This document shows positions 8,100-17,825 of a stretch of 64,000 bases of DNA, piece after piece. The DNA is taken from contig NZ_BMPU01000002.1 in NCBI RefSeq assembly GCF_014647755.1, forward strand, positions 310,001-374,000. Direction: 5' to 3'. Positions within the stretch are counted from its first letter, which is position 1. Each line of letters begins with the position of its first letter. Under the pieces are notes generated by a model, which was not told where the DNA came from, did no database searches, and was given only the letters and a program-made list of their open reading frames with translations. The stretch is from Porphyromonas pasteri. GTDB taxonomy: Bacteria > Bacteroidota > Bacteroidia > Bacteroidales > Porphyromonadaceae. Made by a program: the position numbers and the translations under genes.

Positions 8100-11000
8100 A
8101 TGAGATTAGTTACAATGTTACTTGCGGGAGGGTGGTTCCTAAGCTCCATCGTCACCGCCCAGGCCGCTTCTCCCAGCCTGGCCACATCATCGGGAGGCTA
8201 TGCTACACAGCAGAACCCAACGTCTTCGCTGAACGTCTTCAGCGGTACCGTATATGATGAGAATGGCGACCCTATGCCACTCGTCACCGTCCAGATCTTG
8301 GGTCAGACAGGTGGCTTCATCACGGATAGCAAGGGGCACTTCGAGTTCAAGACGAAGAATGCCACCGAGCGCGTACGCGTCACCTTCATGGGCTACAAGG
8401 CCAAGGCCGTCACCCTGCGTGGTGGTACGCCCCAGCGCATCGACCTCGAGCCAGATAATCAGACGATCGAATCGGTAGTCGTCACCGGCTTCACGAAGAA
8501 GGATAAGAAGAGCTATACGGGGGCGCAGACGACTATCAAGTCAGAGCAGCTCCTCTCGGTAGGTACGAAGAATCTCCTGCAGGGCCTCGAGGCTTTCGTT
8601 CCTGGTCTGCAGGTCGTCCAGCAGAATAACCTCGGCTCGGACCCCAACGCACGCCCTGAGCTGAACCTTCGTGGTCGCGCTACCTTCTCGGGTGCAGCTA
8701 ACCTCCCGCTCTTCGTCGTCGACGGGGCGATCGTGGATGTCGAGTATATCTACGATATGGATATGAACACCATCGAGAGCGTCACCGTCCTCAAGGATGC
8801 CTCGGCCTCGGCGCTCTATGGTGCTAAGGCTGCTGCAGGGGTCATCGTCATCACGACGAAGCCTATCAGCGAGGGAGCTATCCGCGTGAACTATAGCGGT
8901 ACCCTGCGTCTCTCGATGCCTGACCTCAGCGACTACCACCTCCTCACGCCCCAGCAGAAGCTCCAGTATGAGGACTTGGCAGGCCTCTACAAGGCTGGTG
9001 GTACAGCGATGCTCCCCTCCTTTGACCAGCAGCATTTCAACGACCAGCGTCGTGACCGCGTCGTGCGTATGGTCCAGAGCGGTACGAATACCGACTGGCT
9101 CGCTAAGCCCCTGCGCACCGGTGTCTCACACTCCCACACGGTCAGTGCCGACGGGGGGGACAAGTATGTGCGCTACGGCCTCTCGCTCCGCTATGGCAAT
9201 GAGACGGGGGTCATGATGCAGTCCGCACGTGAGCGTCTCTCGGGGACCTTCAAGCTCTCCTACAACAAGCAGGGTAAGTTCTTCGCCTCGAATACGCTAA
9301 CGGTGAACCGCTCTACCTCGCAGGATCCCAGCTACGGCTCCTTCTCGAATTTCTCGAAGCAGAACCCCTACCAGTCGCCCTATGATGCGAATGGTGAGCT
9401 GCTCGCAAAGCTTGAGCACAACCTGGATAATCCGCTCTATGAAGCCTCTCTCGGGAGCTTCAACCGCGCTGGGAGTATGGACTTCCTGAATACGACGACG
9501 GCTCAGTACTGGGTCGATCGTAACCTCCGTATCGATGGGGACTTCTCCTTCACCACGCGCAATAACTACTCGCGTAGCTTCAAGTCGCCCCTCTCCTATA
9601 CATTCCGTAACGAGAGCGACCTGACGAAGAAGGGCTCGATGACCGAGAACCTCGGTCGTGGTCTGAGCTTCCTCGGTAAGCTGATGGTGTCCTACAACCG
9701 TACCTTCTTCGAGAAGCTCTACGTCACGTCGATGGCGGGCTCGAGCCTCGAGTCCACGACGGCGGACAACAGTAGCTATACCAGCCTCGGCTTCTACTCT
9801 GACGTCCTTGGGCACCCCAACTTCGCCCTCGGCTATGGTGGTAGTGCTCGTCCCTCGGGCTCTGAGTCGCTCGCTACGGCTGCCGGCTTCTTCTTCAACG
9901 GGAACGCCATCTACGACAACCGCTATTCGGTGGACGTCGTCTACCGCTACGAAGGCTCCTCGAAGTTCGGTAAGAACCAGCGCTTCGCTCCCTTCTGGTC
10001 TCTCGGTACGGCTTGGAACATCCACAATGAGAAGTTCTTCGAGGGCAATAAGAATATCCAGCTGCTCAAGCTCCGTGGGAGTATCGGGTATCTGGGGAAT
10101 ATCTCCTTCGACCCCTATCAGGCCCTCACGACCTATACCTATAACAATCGTATCAACTATATCGTAGGTGCTGGCTCCGTGCCCTTGGCTATCGGGAATC
10201 CCGAGCTGAAGTGGGAGCGTACGCTCAGCAAGAATGTCGGTCTTGACCTGACGCTCTTCAAGAATCGCTGGGACCTCACCTTCGATGCCTACCAGAAGAC
10301 GACGGACAACCTCCTGCTCGACGTCTCTCTCGCTCCCTCTATCGGTGCTGTCACCGCCCGTCAGAATGTAGGGGAGGTCGAGAACAATGGTATCGAGTTC
10401 CAGACGCGTGTCGTCCCCATCCAGACGAAGGACCTGCAGTGGTCGCTCTCGCTGAACTACTCCTACAACCGCAATAAGGTCAAGAAGGTGAGTGATGCTC
10501 TCAAGGCGCTCAACCAGAAGAACCTCGGTGTCGACTCCCTCAACCGTGGTACGAGACCCCTGCCTCTCTACGAGGAAGGTGAGTCCCTCACCGCTCTGAA
10601 GGTCGTCCCCTCAGCAGGTATCGACCCTGCTACTGGTCGTGAGATCTACATCAAGCGAGATGGTAGCTACACCTTCACCTATGATCCCAATGACCGTCGC
10701 GTCTTCGGCGACACATCACCTTGGGCCTATGGCTCGCTCACCTCGTACCTGATGTACAAGGGCTTTTCGCTGAATGCGAACTTCGGCTACTCCCTCGGCG
10801 CTACGGTCTACAACGCTACGCTCGCCTCTCGTGTAGAGGGTACAAAGAAGGAGCAGAATGCTGACCGTCGCGTCCTCGAGAGTCGCTGGAAGCAGGCTGG
10901 TGACGTCACCCGCTATCGTGACATTGCCTCTACGGAGAGCCCCTATCAGACGAGCCGCTTCATCCAGAAGGAATACTACTTCACGCTGCGTAGTCTCTCT

Positions 11001-11168
11001 CTGGCCTATGAGACCGAGGCCGCTTGGGTCAAGAAGCTCCATATGCGCCGTGCACGCGTCGAGCTCCTCACCAACGACCTCTTCTATCTCTCCACGGTCA
11101 AGCGTGAGCGTGGTCTGGACTATCCCTTTGCTCGCAGCGTAGAGATGTCTCTGCGTCTCTCCTTCTAA
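8100..11168 (+). CDS. SusC/RagA-family TonB-linked outer-membrane receptor
   Basis: This 1022-residue protein is an outer-membrane TonB-dependent transporter that imports oligosaccharides or, in RagA-type systems, peptides. It has a signal peptide (residues 1 to about 23), a carboxypeptidase-regulatory-like domain (FSGTVYDENGDPMPLVTVQI, about 47-125), then the SusC signature ESVVVTGF and a plug domain (about 130-240) with LFVVDGAIV and IESVTVLKDASASALYG. A long beta-barrel follows, ending in ARSVEMSLRLSF. The partner SusD-like lipoprotein starts about 20 bases downstream. The presence of metalloproteases in the same cluster suggests peptide uptake rather than glycans, but the substrate is inferred. 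Confidence 0.92.
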   Translation: MRLVTMLLAGGWFLSSIVTAQAASPSLATSSGGYATQQNPTSSLNVFSGTVYDENGDPMPLVTVQILGQTGGFITDSKGHFEFKTKNATERVRVTFMGYKAKAVTLRGGTPQRIDLEPDNQTIESVVVTGFTKKDKKSYTGAQTTIKSEQLLSVGTKNLLQGLEAFVPGLQVVQQNNLGSDPNARPELNLRGRATFSGAANLPLFVVDGAIVDVEYIYDMDMNTIESVTVLKDASASALYGAKAAAGVIVITTKPISEGAIRVNYSGTLRLSMPDLSDYHLLTPQQKLQYEDLAGLYKAGGTAMLPSFDQQHFNDQRRDRVVRMVQSGTNTDWLAKPLRTGVSHSHTVSADGGDKYVRYGLSLRYGNETGVMMQSARERLSGTFKLSYNKQGKFFASNTLTVNRSTSQDPSYGSFSNFSKQNPYQSPYDANGELLAKLEHNLDNPLYEASLGSFNRAGSMDFLNTTTAQYWVDRNLRIDGDFSFTTRNNYSRSFKSPLSYTFRNESDLTKKGSMTENLGRGLSFLGKLMVSYNRTFFEKLYVTSMAGSSLESTTADNSSYTSLGFYSDVLGHPNFALGYGGSARPSGSESLATAAGFFFNGNAIYDNRYSVDVVYRYEGSSKFGKNQRFAPFWSLGTAWNIHNEKFFEGNKNIQLLKLRGSIGYLGNISFDPYQALTTYTYNNRINYIVGAGSVPLAIGNPELKWERTLSKNVGLDLTLFKNRWDLTFDAYQKTTDNLLLDVSLAPSIGAVTARQNVGEVENNGIEFQTRVVPIQTKDLQWSLSLNYSYNRNKVKKVSDALKALNQKNLGVDSLNRGTRPLPLYEEGESLTALKVVPSAGIDPATGREIYIKRDGSYTFTYDPNDRRVFGDTSPWAYGSLTSYLMYKGFSLNANFGYSLGATVYNATLASRVEGTKKEQNADRRVLESRWKQAGDVTRYRDIASTESPYQTSRFIQKEYYFTLRSLSLAYETEAAWVKKLHMRRARVELLTNDLFYLSTVKRERGLDYPFARSVEMSLRLSF

Positions 11169-11189
11169 CCCTAAATGAGAAGTGTGTTT

Positions 11190-12638
11190 ATGAAGAAGAC
11201 AGCTTTATATATAGCCTTCGGAGCGCTTAGCCTTGCGGCTCTGCCTTCGTGCAATAAGTTCCTCGATGTCCAGCCTAAGGGTACCCTCCTGCAGGAAGTC
11301 CAGTTCTCTTCGCTCCAGGGGTACTACGATGCCTTCTATGGTGTCTACGGGACGATGGCTAAGTCGGACCTCTACGGGCAGCGTATGACGAATGGCTTCG
11401 TCGACGAGCTCGCTCAGATGTTTGGCTCTACGGGTGCGACCTCGACCTCAGTGAAGACCCGCGCTTACAACTACGCGGACGTGTCCGTGAAGTCCGAGAT
11501 CTACAGCCTGTGGCTCGGTCAGTACCAGGTCATCTCCTACGTCAATAATATCCTGGCGAACCTCGAGTCGCCCTCCTTCAGCAGCAGCCACCTCTCCCAG
11601 CTCAAGGGGGAGGCCCTCGGTCTGCGTGCCTTCCTGCACTTTGACCTCGTGCGCCTCTTTGCCGAGGACTACCAGAGAGGCAAGGACTCACGCGGTATCC
11701 CTTACTCGTATGACTTCAACCTCAAGAACCGTACGGTCTACACCGTCGCAGGGACCTATGAGAATATCCTCAAGGACCTCGACGAAGCTGAGCGCCTCCT
11801 CTCCGATATCGATGAGACGGTGAGCCTCGAGGGTACGCAGTCTACGGACTTCTGGTCACGCCGTGCCATCCACTTCAATAAGTATGCGGTCTACGCTACC
11901 AAGGCTCGTGTCTATCAGGCGATGGGGAACTCGGCAAAGGCCGCTGAATATGCTAAGAAGGTCACCGATCATACGGCGAGCTTCAAGCTCGCAGGTCGTA
12001 ACTCCTTCGAGTCTGTTCGCCGCTTCCCTGCTACGGGCGAGCTGATCTTCGGGCTCTATGCGAATAGCTTCCTCGATGACTTCGCTAATCGCTTCCTGAA
12101 GAATGTCGCTGGTACCGATGAGGGTGTCCAGGCACACAGCCGAAGCGTCCTCGATCAGCTCTATGCTGTCACAGGGGCGGCCGCGGGTGCTATCGACAAT
12201 CGTCAGGCAGCCTTCTATCGCAATGTAGATACCTACCAGCAGTTCATCCGCTTCGCGTCCAGCTCGGAGGAAGCTACGGCTGCAGCGACTGCGCAGCGTG
12301 GGCTGACCCTGATCCGTCTGCCAGAGATGTACTACATCCAGGCCGAAGCCCTCTACTCCTCTGATCCTACCGCAGCGCTTGCTGCTCTGAATAAGGTGCG
12401 CGAGAGCCGTGGTCTGAACGCCCTCACCTCGAGCGACCTGCCTACGCAGGTGGACTTCAAGGCAGAGCTTGTCAAGGAGTATATGCGTGAGATGCCAGGT
12501 GAGGGGCAGATATTCCCTGCGCTGAAGCACTTCAACTCCTCCTTCCTCGATCTCCTTGGGAGCAGTACGATCCAGCCCAGCTCCAGCATCTTTGTCCTGC
12601 CCTGGCCTACGGATGAGCTCACCTATGGTAATAAGTAA
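11190..12638 (+). CDS. SusD/RagB-family substrate-binding lipoprotein
   Basis: The 482-residue protein has a lipoprotein signal ending LAALPSC followed by NKFLDVQPKGTL, the classic SusD N-terminus. Helical TPR-like segments follow (LKGEALGLRAFLHFDLVRLF is typical; about residues 75-260), with RLPEMYYIQAEALY in the C-terminal half. It sits on the cell surface as a lid over the SusC-like receptor. MKKTALY at 11190 is chosen as the start because it begins the signal peptide; ATG 11175 is an in-frame alternative adding five residues. The C-terminus is shorter than in many SusD proteins and ends just after a PWPTDELTYGNK-like stretch. Confidence 0.9.
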   Translation: MKKTALYIAFGALSLAALPSCNKFLDVQPKGTLLQEVQFSSLQGYYDAFYGVYGTMAKSDLYGQRMTNGFVDELAQMFGSTGATSTSVKTRAYNYADVSVKSEIYSLWLGQYQVISYVNNILANLESPSFSSSHLSQLKGEALGLRAFLHFDLVRLFAEDYQRGKDSRGIPYSYDFNLKNRTVYTVAGTYENILKDLDEAERLLSDIDETVSLEGTQSTDFWSRRAIHFNKYAVYATKARVYQAMGNSAKAAEYAKKVTDHTASFKLAGRNSFESVRRFPATGELIFGLYANSFLDDFANRFLKNVAGTDEGVQAHSRSVLDQLYAVTGAAAGAIDNRQAAFYRNVDTYQQFIRFASSSEEATAAATAQRGLTLIRLPEMYYIQAEALYSSDPTAALAALNKVRESRGLNALTSSDLPTQVDFKAELVKEYMREMPGEGQIFPALKHFNSSFLDLLGSSTIQPSSSIFVLPWPTDELTYGNK

Positions 12639-12650
12639 AAGCCCACGACA

Positions 12651-13493
12651 ATGAACAGAAGATATTCACTGGCCTCGCTTGCCCTGGCCGCTCTCGGCCT
12701 CCTCAGCGCTTGCTCCAAGTCGGACATCTACGACGGAGAGTACAGCAAGGATGGCTACTACAATGAGTCACGTGTGATCTACTTCCCTAACTCGGGGGCA
12801 GATACCATCGTCGTACAGAACCTCGCCCTCCTCCAGGACAACAATGGGAAGGTCCCCTTGACCTTCGATGTGAACCTCCTCGGGAAGTTCTCCTCTTCGC
12901 CCCTGAGCTATAAGGTGGAGCTTGATAAGTCTCGCTCTACCGCTACGCCGGGTGAGCAGTTCGACGCGCTCCAGGATAGCTATACGATCCCCGCAGACTC
13001 CATCAAGGGCTCCTTCACCCTGCAGCTCAATCGCTCGAAGATTTCGACCGTGCAGCAGGAGAATGGGAAGTACATCGTCACTCGTGACGGTGTCCGTACC
13101 CTCCTTGATGCCCTCTCGGATATGAAGCCTGGTGACGTCCCCCTCCTGAAGTACGATACGATCACGCTGCATCTGTCTTCTACGGCAGACCTACGTACAG
13201 CGCTCGATAAGCGCAATACAGTCGTCCTCTGCGTGACGAATCAGCTCGAGATCCCCTTCTGGTGGAGCTTCTTCGAATATGTCTATCTCGGGAAGTATAG
13301 TGAGGGGAAGTACCGTATGCTCATCAATGCCTACGGCCTCCCCAAGAATGGGGTAGACCCTGTGCAGCAGGTATTCTATAGCCCTGACGTCAATATACTG
13401 TATCCCCTCCTGCTCCGCCTCGAGAAGTATATGGATGAGCATGGTGAGGAAAAGCCTAAAAAGCTGGTGGAGCTCCTATCTCAGTATCGCTAA
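12651..13493 (+). CDS. DUF4843 domain lipoprotein
   Basis: This 280-residue protein has a lipoprotein signal (LGLLSAC at residues 15-21) and then YDGEYSKDGYYNESRVIYFPNSGADT, the pattern seen in DUF4843 proteins encoded next to SusCD pairs. An Ig-like beta-rich region with YKVELDKSRSTATPGEQFD (about 85-105) follows. The role is unknown; location downstream of susD and surface lipidation suggest an accessory part of the uptake complex. It starts 12 bases after susD and lies 15 bases before the next gene, in one operon. Confidence 0.8.
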   Translation: MNRRYSLASLALAALGLLSACSKSDIYDGEYSKDGYYNESRVIYFPNSGADTIVVQNLALLQDNNGKVPLTFDVNLLGKFSSSPLSYKVELDKSRSTATPGEQFDALQDSYTIPADSIKGSFTLQLNRSKISTVQQENGKYIVTRDGVRTLLDALSDMKPGDVPLLKYDTITLHLSSTADLRTALDKRNTVVLCVTNQLEIPFWWSFFEYVYLGKYSEGKYRMLINAYGLPKNGVDPVQQVFYSPDVNILYPLLLRLEKYMDEHGEEKPKKLVELLSQYR

Positions 13494-13508
13494 CCTCACA
13501 GAGTACGA

Positions 13509-15005
13509 ATGAAGATGAATAAGATCTATAAGTCACTGGGCCTTCTCTTGGCCCTCTCACTCTTCTCCTCCTGCTACAAGGACCACTCGGTCAATGGCGA
13601 TCACCCTCTGGCCGTCGTCGAGGTAGCAGAGCCCATCGCCTCGGTGCAGACGGCTACCTTCGGTGAGGTCACCGTGATCAAGTCGCCCGCATATACCATC
13701 ACGACGGGCGCATCTGTGACGCCCTCCTATGAGTGGATCGTCGATGGCGTGGTCGTCTCTACGGAGAAGGACCTCTCCTATAGCCCTACGAGCTATGGTA
13801 AGCATGATGCCCGTCTGCGTATGTACACGCCTGATGGCTCCTACTTCTACCGCTTCACTATCGATGTGCCCTTCCGCTATGTCGATGGGCTGTACGTCCT
13901 GGCAAGCAACGAAGGGAAGACCATCCTCTCCTACCTGCCTGGTGGGGAGAAGACGGATGCCTTTGACCTCGATGCCTTCGGGCGAAGCAATCCTGCCATC
14001 GATATGACGGGGGATCCCCAGTCGATGGTCATCTACCGCTATGTCCCTGGTGCTGGTGCCTCTCGTGGCTATCTCGGTATTGCCCTCGGTCTCCCTACGC
14101 GCTACTACCGTGTGTCGGCTGACTCGCTGAAGGTCCTCACGCCTCGTATCTCCTTCACGAACCCCGTAGATTTCAGCCACGCCAGTGGCAATCAGGCTAC
14201 GGTCAAGGAGTACTTCATCTCGGGGGCTAACGTCTGGGAGATGGACAAGACGGCTACTGTCCCAGCTAAGAAGCAGAATGACCGTCTCACGCGCGTCGCC
14301 TCGGGCTACTCGCTCGCCCCGGCTATCGTGAACTGGCGTGCCTTGACGGGTACACGTATCAGTGAGGGGGTAGCCTTCTTCGATAATGCGGGGAGCAACC
14401 TCCTGTATGTGAGCTTTGGTTGGAAGGGTATCGTAAAGAAGGTGCGTACCTTTACGACGAGTGCCACCTCTGGTGATACTTCTGAGGAGAACCCCTTCAA
14501 GGATATGACGCTTATCGACATGAAGAGTGCTGGTGAAGGGAACTATACTTATAACTACACCCTGCTGCTGCTCAAGCGTAACACGGATAACAAGTACTTC
14601 GTCGCTCGCCTCACGGCTGGGGACTTCGCTCAGTCGCAGAATGTCGATGGTGCTACGGTCTCCATAGTTGAGTTCACCGAAGGCACGCCTACACATCTGC
14701 AGCCTAACCTCGGTGGTACGGCTGCGCTCGTAGCGACTGCGGACAAGGTGTACTTCTACAATATGGCGAACGCCACGGCGACGACCCACCCAGCTTGGAT
14801 CTCCCTCCCCGCAGGGCAGACGATTGCTTCGATGGCTCTCACGTCGGACAACCGCCTCTTCATCGGGGCTAACGGCACAGGCGCGGGTCTTGTCGGCTCG
14901 ATCTACAGCTACAATGTAGCGGGCATTACCCCCGTCCTCCTCAAGTCTGAGGAAGGTATCACGGGTAAGATCAAGCAGATCGTCTACCGTCAGTTCAATA
15001 ACTAA
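13509..15005 (+). CDS. PKD-like family lipoprotein
   Basis: The 498-residue protein has a lipoprotein signal (LALSLFSSC) followed by YKDHSVNGDHPL. Residues 60-130 form a PKD-like beta-sandwich (PSYEWIVDGVVVSTEKDLSY and RFTIDVPFRYVDGLYVL). The rest is beta-rich and may form a propeller, as repeated segments such as KVYFYNMANATATTHPAWISLP suggest. Such proteins accompany DUF4843 proteins and metalloproteases in Bacteroidetes SusCD loci and probably bind extracellular ligand. It is the last gene before a hairpin at 15012-15047. Confidence 0.75.
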   Translation: MKMNKIYKSLGLLLALSLFSSCYKDHSVNGDHPLAVVEVAEPIASVQTATFGEVTVIKSPAYTITTGASVTPSYEWIVDGVVVSTEKDLSYSPTSYGKHDARLRMYTPDGSYFYRFTIDVPFRYVDGLYVLASNEGKTILSYLPGGEKTDAFDLDAFGRSNPAIDMTGDPQSMVIYRYVPGAGASRGYLGIALGLPTRYYRVSADSLKVLTPRISFTNPVDFSHASGNQATVKEYFISGANVWEMDKTATVPAKKQNDRLTRVASGYSLAPAIVNWRALTGTRISEGVAFFDNAGSNLLYVSFGWKGIVKKVRTFTTSATSGDTSEENPFKDMTLIDMKSAGEGNYTYNYTLLLLKRNTDNKYFVARLTAGDFAQSQNVDGATVSIVEFTEGTPTHLQPNLGGTAALVATADKVYFYNMANATATTHPAWISLPAGQTIASMALTSDNRLFIGANGTGAGLVGSIYSYNVAGITPVLLKSEEGITGKIKQIVYRQFNN

Positions 15006-15011
15006 CATCAT

Positions 15012-15047
15012 GCCTCCTCTCCGCGCCCTACCCTGCGGGGAGGAGGC
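15012..15047 (+). terminator. Hairpin after the PKD-like gene
   Basis: Arms 15012-15024 and 15035-15047 form a 13-bp stem with one G-T pair. No T-run follows, so it may attenuate rather than stop transcription into the protease genes. Confidence 0.45.
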
Positions 15048-15207
15048 TCGCTCCTCCGTCGCCCCAGTAGCCTCTTCCTCTATGGATGAGGCTGCGGGGC
15101 TTCGGTCGTCCTTTGCGGCTTAGCCGAGAGAAGGGCGCACGGGAGGAGCAGGAGGCCCTTCAGCCTCACCCACCACTGAATCAAGTATCACACTATAATC
15201 CCCATCC

Positions 15208-17814
15208 ATGCACAAGAGTTGTATCCGATGCCTGCTCGTGGCTACTGCCATCTCTGCGGGCTCCCTCAGCCTCGCTGCGGCTCCCTCAGCTCTCTCTTCT
15301 CGCGCCTTCGGTGACGACACCAAGAAGGAGAAGAAGAAAGAAGAAGACAAGTACACGAAGTTCTTCAAGGACAAGAAGGTCGAGACCGCCCGCGGGAAGT
15401 TCGTTACCCTCCACAAGATCGATGGTAGCGTCTACCTCGAGCTCCCCACGAAGTACCTCGGCAAGGAGCTGATGATGGGTGCCAAGGTCACCTCGACCAC
15501 CGACCCCGATTATCTGGCTGTCGGCTCGATGAACTCCGCTCCTATCGTCTTCCGCTTCGAGAAGCAGGACAGCGTCATCGTCATGAAGGCACCCAACTCC
15601 ATCGTCTATCGCCGTGACGCTTCGCCCGAGCTGCAGAAGGCCCTCGAGCTGAACTACCGCGACCAGTCGGTAGAGTCCTTCACCCCCGAGGTGTACAAGG
15701 CTGATAGCTCCGCTGTCGTCCTGAAGATCAATTCGCTCGTCACGGAGTCCAGCCCCTTCTTCGAGATCGTCCCCTCGCAGCAAGGTCCCTTCAAGATCAC
15801 CTCTTCGCGCAATAGCAGCCTGACCTTCGTCAGGGGGCTGAAGTCCTTCGACTCCAACGCCAGCGTCCGTGTCGAGATGAACTTCTCTGTGAACGCTTCG
15901 CTCATGGGTGTGCTCACCGTGGCTAAGGATATGCCTCTGACTGCTGAGGTGACCTATACGATCCTCCCCGTAGAAGCCTCCAACGCCATCCCCCGCTTCG
16001 CTGATGCCCGCGTAGGCTATCAGACGACGCGCAAGGTCTCCTTCCCCGACTACCTCGACCAGAGTGAGCCCGTCTATCTGGCACACCGCTGGCAGCTCGT
16101 CCCCAAGGATAAGAAGGCCTACGCTAAGGGTCAGCTCACTGAGCCTGAGAAGAAGATTGTCTTCTATCTGGATAGCGCCTTCCCCTCCAGCTGGCAGCGC
16201 CCCATCCGTGAGGGTGTCCTTCGCTGGAACAAGGCCTTCGAAGCCGCTGGCTTCCGCAACGCTATCGAGGTACGCGACTTCCCCAAGAACGATAAGCAGT
16301 TCGATCCCGACAACCTCGAGTACTCTTGCATCCGCTACATCCCCAATAGCCAGGAGACGATCGCTGCGTCCAACTGGGCGGATCCCCGCACGGGTGAGAT
16401 CTTCAGCGGGAACCTCATGATCTATAATAATGTAGAGGCGCTCATGCACAAGCAGCGCTTCATCGGTACGGCTGCTGTCGACCCACAGGTGCGCTCGTCT
16501 CGTCTGCCACAGGCCCTCTTCGAAGAGTCGCTCTCGCAGCTCGTCACGCAGGAGATGGGGAGCGTCCTCGGTCTGCTGCACAACTATGCTGCTTCGGCAT
16601 CCTACACCACGGACCAGCTCCGCTCGGCTAAGTTCACGAAGGAATCGGGGCTCGCACCCTCTATCCTCGACGGTGTGACCTACAACTACCTCGCTCAGCC
16701 CTCTGACAAGGGGGTACGCCTCATCAACGACCAGCTCGGTGTCTACGACCTCTTCGCTATCGACTGGGGCTACCGCTACTTCGACCTCAAGGGTGATCCC
16801 GCTGCTGAGGCTAAGGAACTGCTGAGCCGCGTCGACAAGCGTGCTCGCGAGCCTTACCTCCGCTATGCTCCTGAGCAGCGCTACGCTGTCGACCCCACCG
16901 TCCGCACCGAAGACCTCGGTAACGATCCTATCAAGACGGCCGAGCTCACGATGAAGAACCTTGCCTTCATCCAGTCGAACCTCTCTAAGTGGATCACCAA
17001 CGACCCCGACAGCCGCAAGAAGAAGAGCCTCTATCTGGCTATCGTACAGGGCTACTACCTCCAGCTCAAGAATGCTATGAGCCTCGTCGGTGGTGTCGTC
17101 TGTCAGGAGAGCCGCCTCTCGACGAGCCTGCCCCGCTATCAGGTCGTGCCTAAGGCTAAGCAGCGCGAAGCCTTCCAGTGGCTCCTCCGTCAGGCTAAGG
17201 ACTTCCAGGGCAAGGCTGACCGCAACTTCGAGCGTAAGGGCTTCATCGACGTGAGCTACTACGATCAGCTCCTCGAGTACCTCATCAAGGATATCTATGA
17301 CCTGCGCTCACGTATCATCATCGCTTCGCAGGTAGACTCGAAGACGTACAGCCTCGGCGAATACTTCGACGACCTCTATCAGGCTACCTTCGCCTCGACC
17401 ATCGCTGGCAAGAGCCCCAACCACATGGAGCGTCTGATGCAGATCGCCTTCATCGACAAGTCTATCGCTGGTACGGTCAATCCCCGCAACGCTACGCCTG
17501 GTATGCCCTACAGCTTCGCCGGTGCACCCACCTCTGTCGGTGGCAAGCTCATCAGCCTCACCTCTACGACGGACTACAGCGATGCCCTCAAGTCTGGCCG
17601 CGTCAACTATGGTGGTGGCGACCCCTCGGCAAGTATCTATCCTATGGCCAACGTCCCTGCTCTCGACACGTCAGAGCAGTACATGTACGCTGCCCTTCTG
17701 AAGGTACGCCCCCTGCTCGAGCAGCGCGCCGCCTCTACGACGGACCGCACGCTCAAGGCCCACTACCAGACCTTGGCCTTCAAGGTCGCGAAGCTCCTCG
17801 ATGCTAAGAAATAG
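15208..17814 (+). CDS. Zinc-metalloprotease paralog with a degenerate active site
   Basis: This 868-residue exported protein matches the DUF5117/DUF4953 zinc-metalloprotease family along its length (signal peptide 1-25, Lys-rich linker, then the typical VYLELPTKYLGKELMMG and EGVLRWNKAFEAAGFRNAIEVRDFP). Where the neighbouring paralog has HEIGHTLGFMH (448-458), this protein reads QEMGSVLGLLH at the same residue numbers. Two of the three zinc-binding histidines (448, 452) are replaced by Gln and Ser, while Glu449 and His458 remain. It is therefore probably not an active protease; it may bind peptides or regulate its paralog. The gene starts about 200 bases after the lipoprotein operon and ends 11 bases before the intact paralog. 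Confidence 0.88.
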   Translation: MHKSCIRCLLVATAISAGSLSLAAAPSALSSRAFGDDTKKEKKKEEDKYTKFFKDKKVETARGKFVTLHKIDGSVYLELPTKYLGKELMMGAKVTSTTDPDYLAVGSMNSAPIVFRFEKQDSVIVMKAPNSIVYRRDASPELQKALELNYRDQSVESFTPEVYKADSSAVVLKINSLVTESSPFFEIVPSQQGPFKITSSRNSSLTFVRGLKSFDSNASVRVEMNFSVNASLMGVLTVAKDMPLTAEVTYTILPVEASNAIPRFADARVGYQTTRKVSFPDYLDQSEPVYLAHRWQLVPKDKKAYAKGQLTEPEKKIVFYLDSAFPSSWQRPIREGVLRWNKAFEAAGFRNAIEVRDFPKNDKQFDPDNLEYSCIRYIPNSQETIAASNWADPRTGEIFSGNLMIYNNVEALMHKQRFIGTAAVDPQVRSSRLPQALFEESLSQLVTQEMGSVLGLLHNYAASASYTTDQLRSAKFTKESGLAPSILDGVTYNYLAQPSDKGVRLINDQLGVYDLFAIDWGYRYFDLKGDPAAEAKELLSRVDKRAREPYLRYAPEQRYAVDPTVRTEDLGNDPIKTAELTMKNLAFIQSNLSKWITNDPDSRKKKSLYLAIVQGYYLQLKNAMSLVGGVVCQESRLSTSLPRYQVVPKAKQREAFQWLLRQAKDFQGKADRNFERKGFIDVSYYDQLLEYLIKDIYDLRSRIIIASQVDSKTYSLGEYFDDLYQATFASTIAGKSPNHMERLMQIAFIDKSIAGTVNPRNATPGMPYSFAGAPTSVGGKLISLTSTTDYSDALKSGRVNYGGGDPSASIYPMANVPALDTSEQYMYAALLKVRPLLEQRAASTTDRTLKAHYQTLAFKVAKLLDAKK

Positions 17815-17825
17815 ACTACCCGAAG

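Noticed and set aside
15286-16581. 431-codon antisense frame in the first metalloprotease gene
   Set aside because: Leu/Glu/Asp/Gly-rich shadow of a well-supported coding strand.
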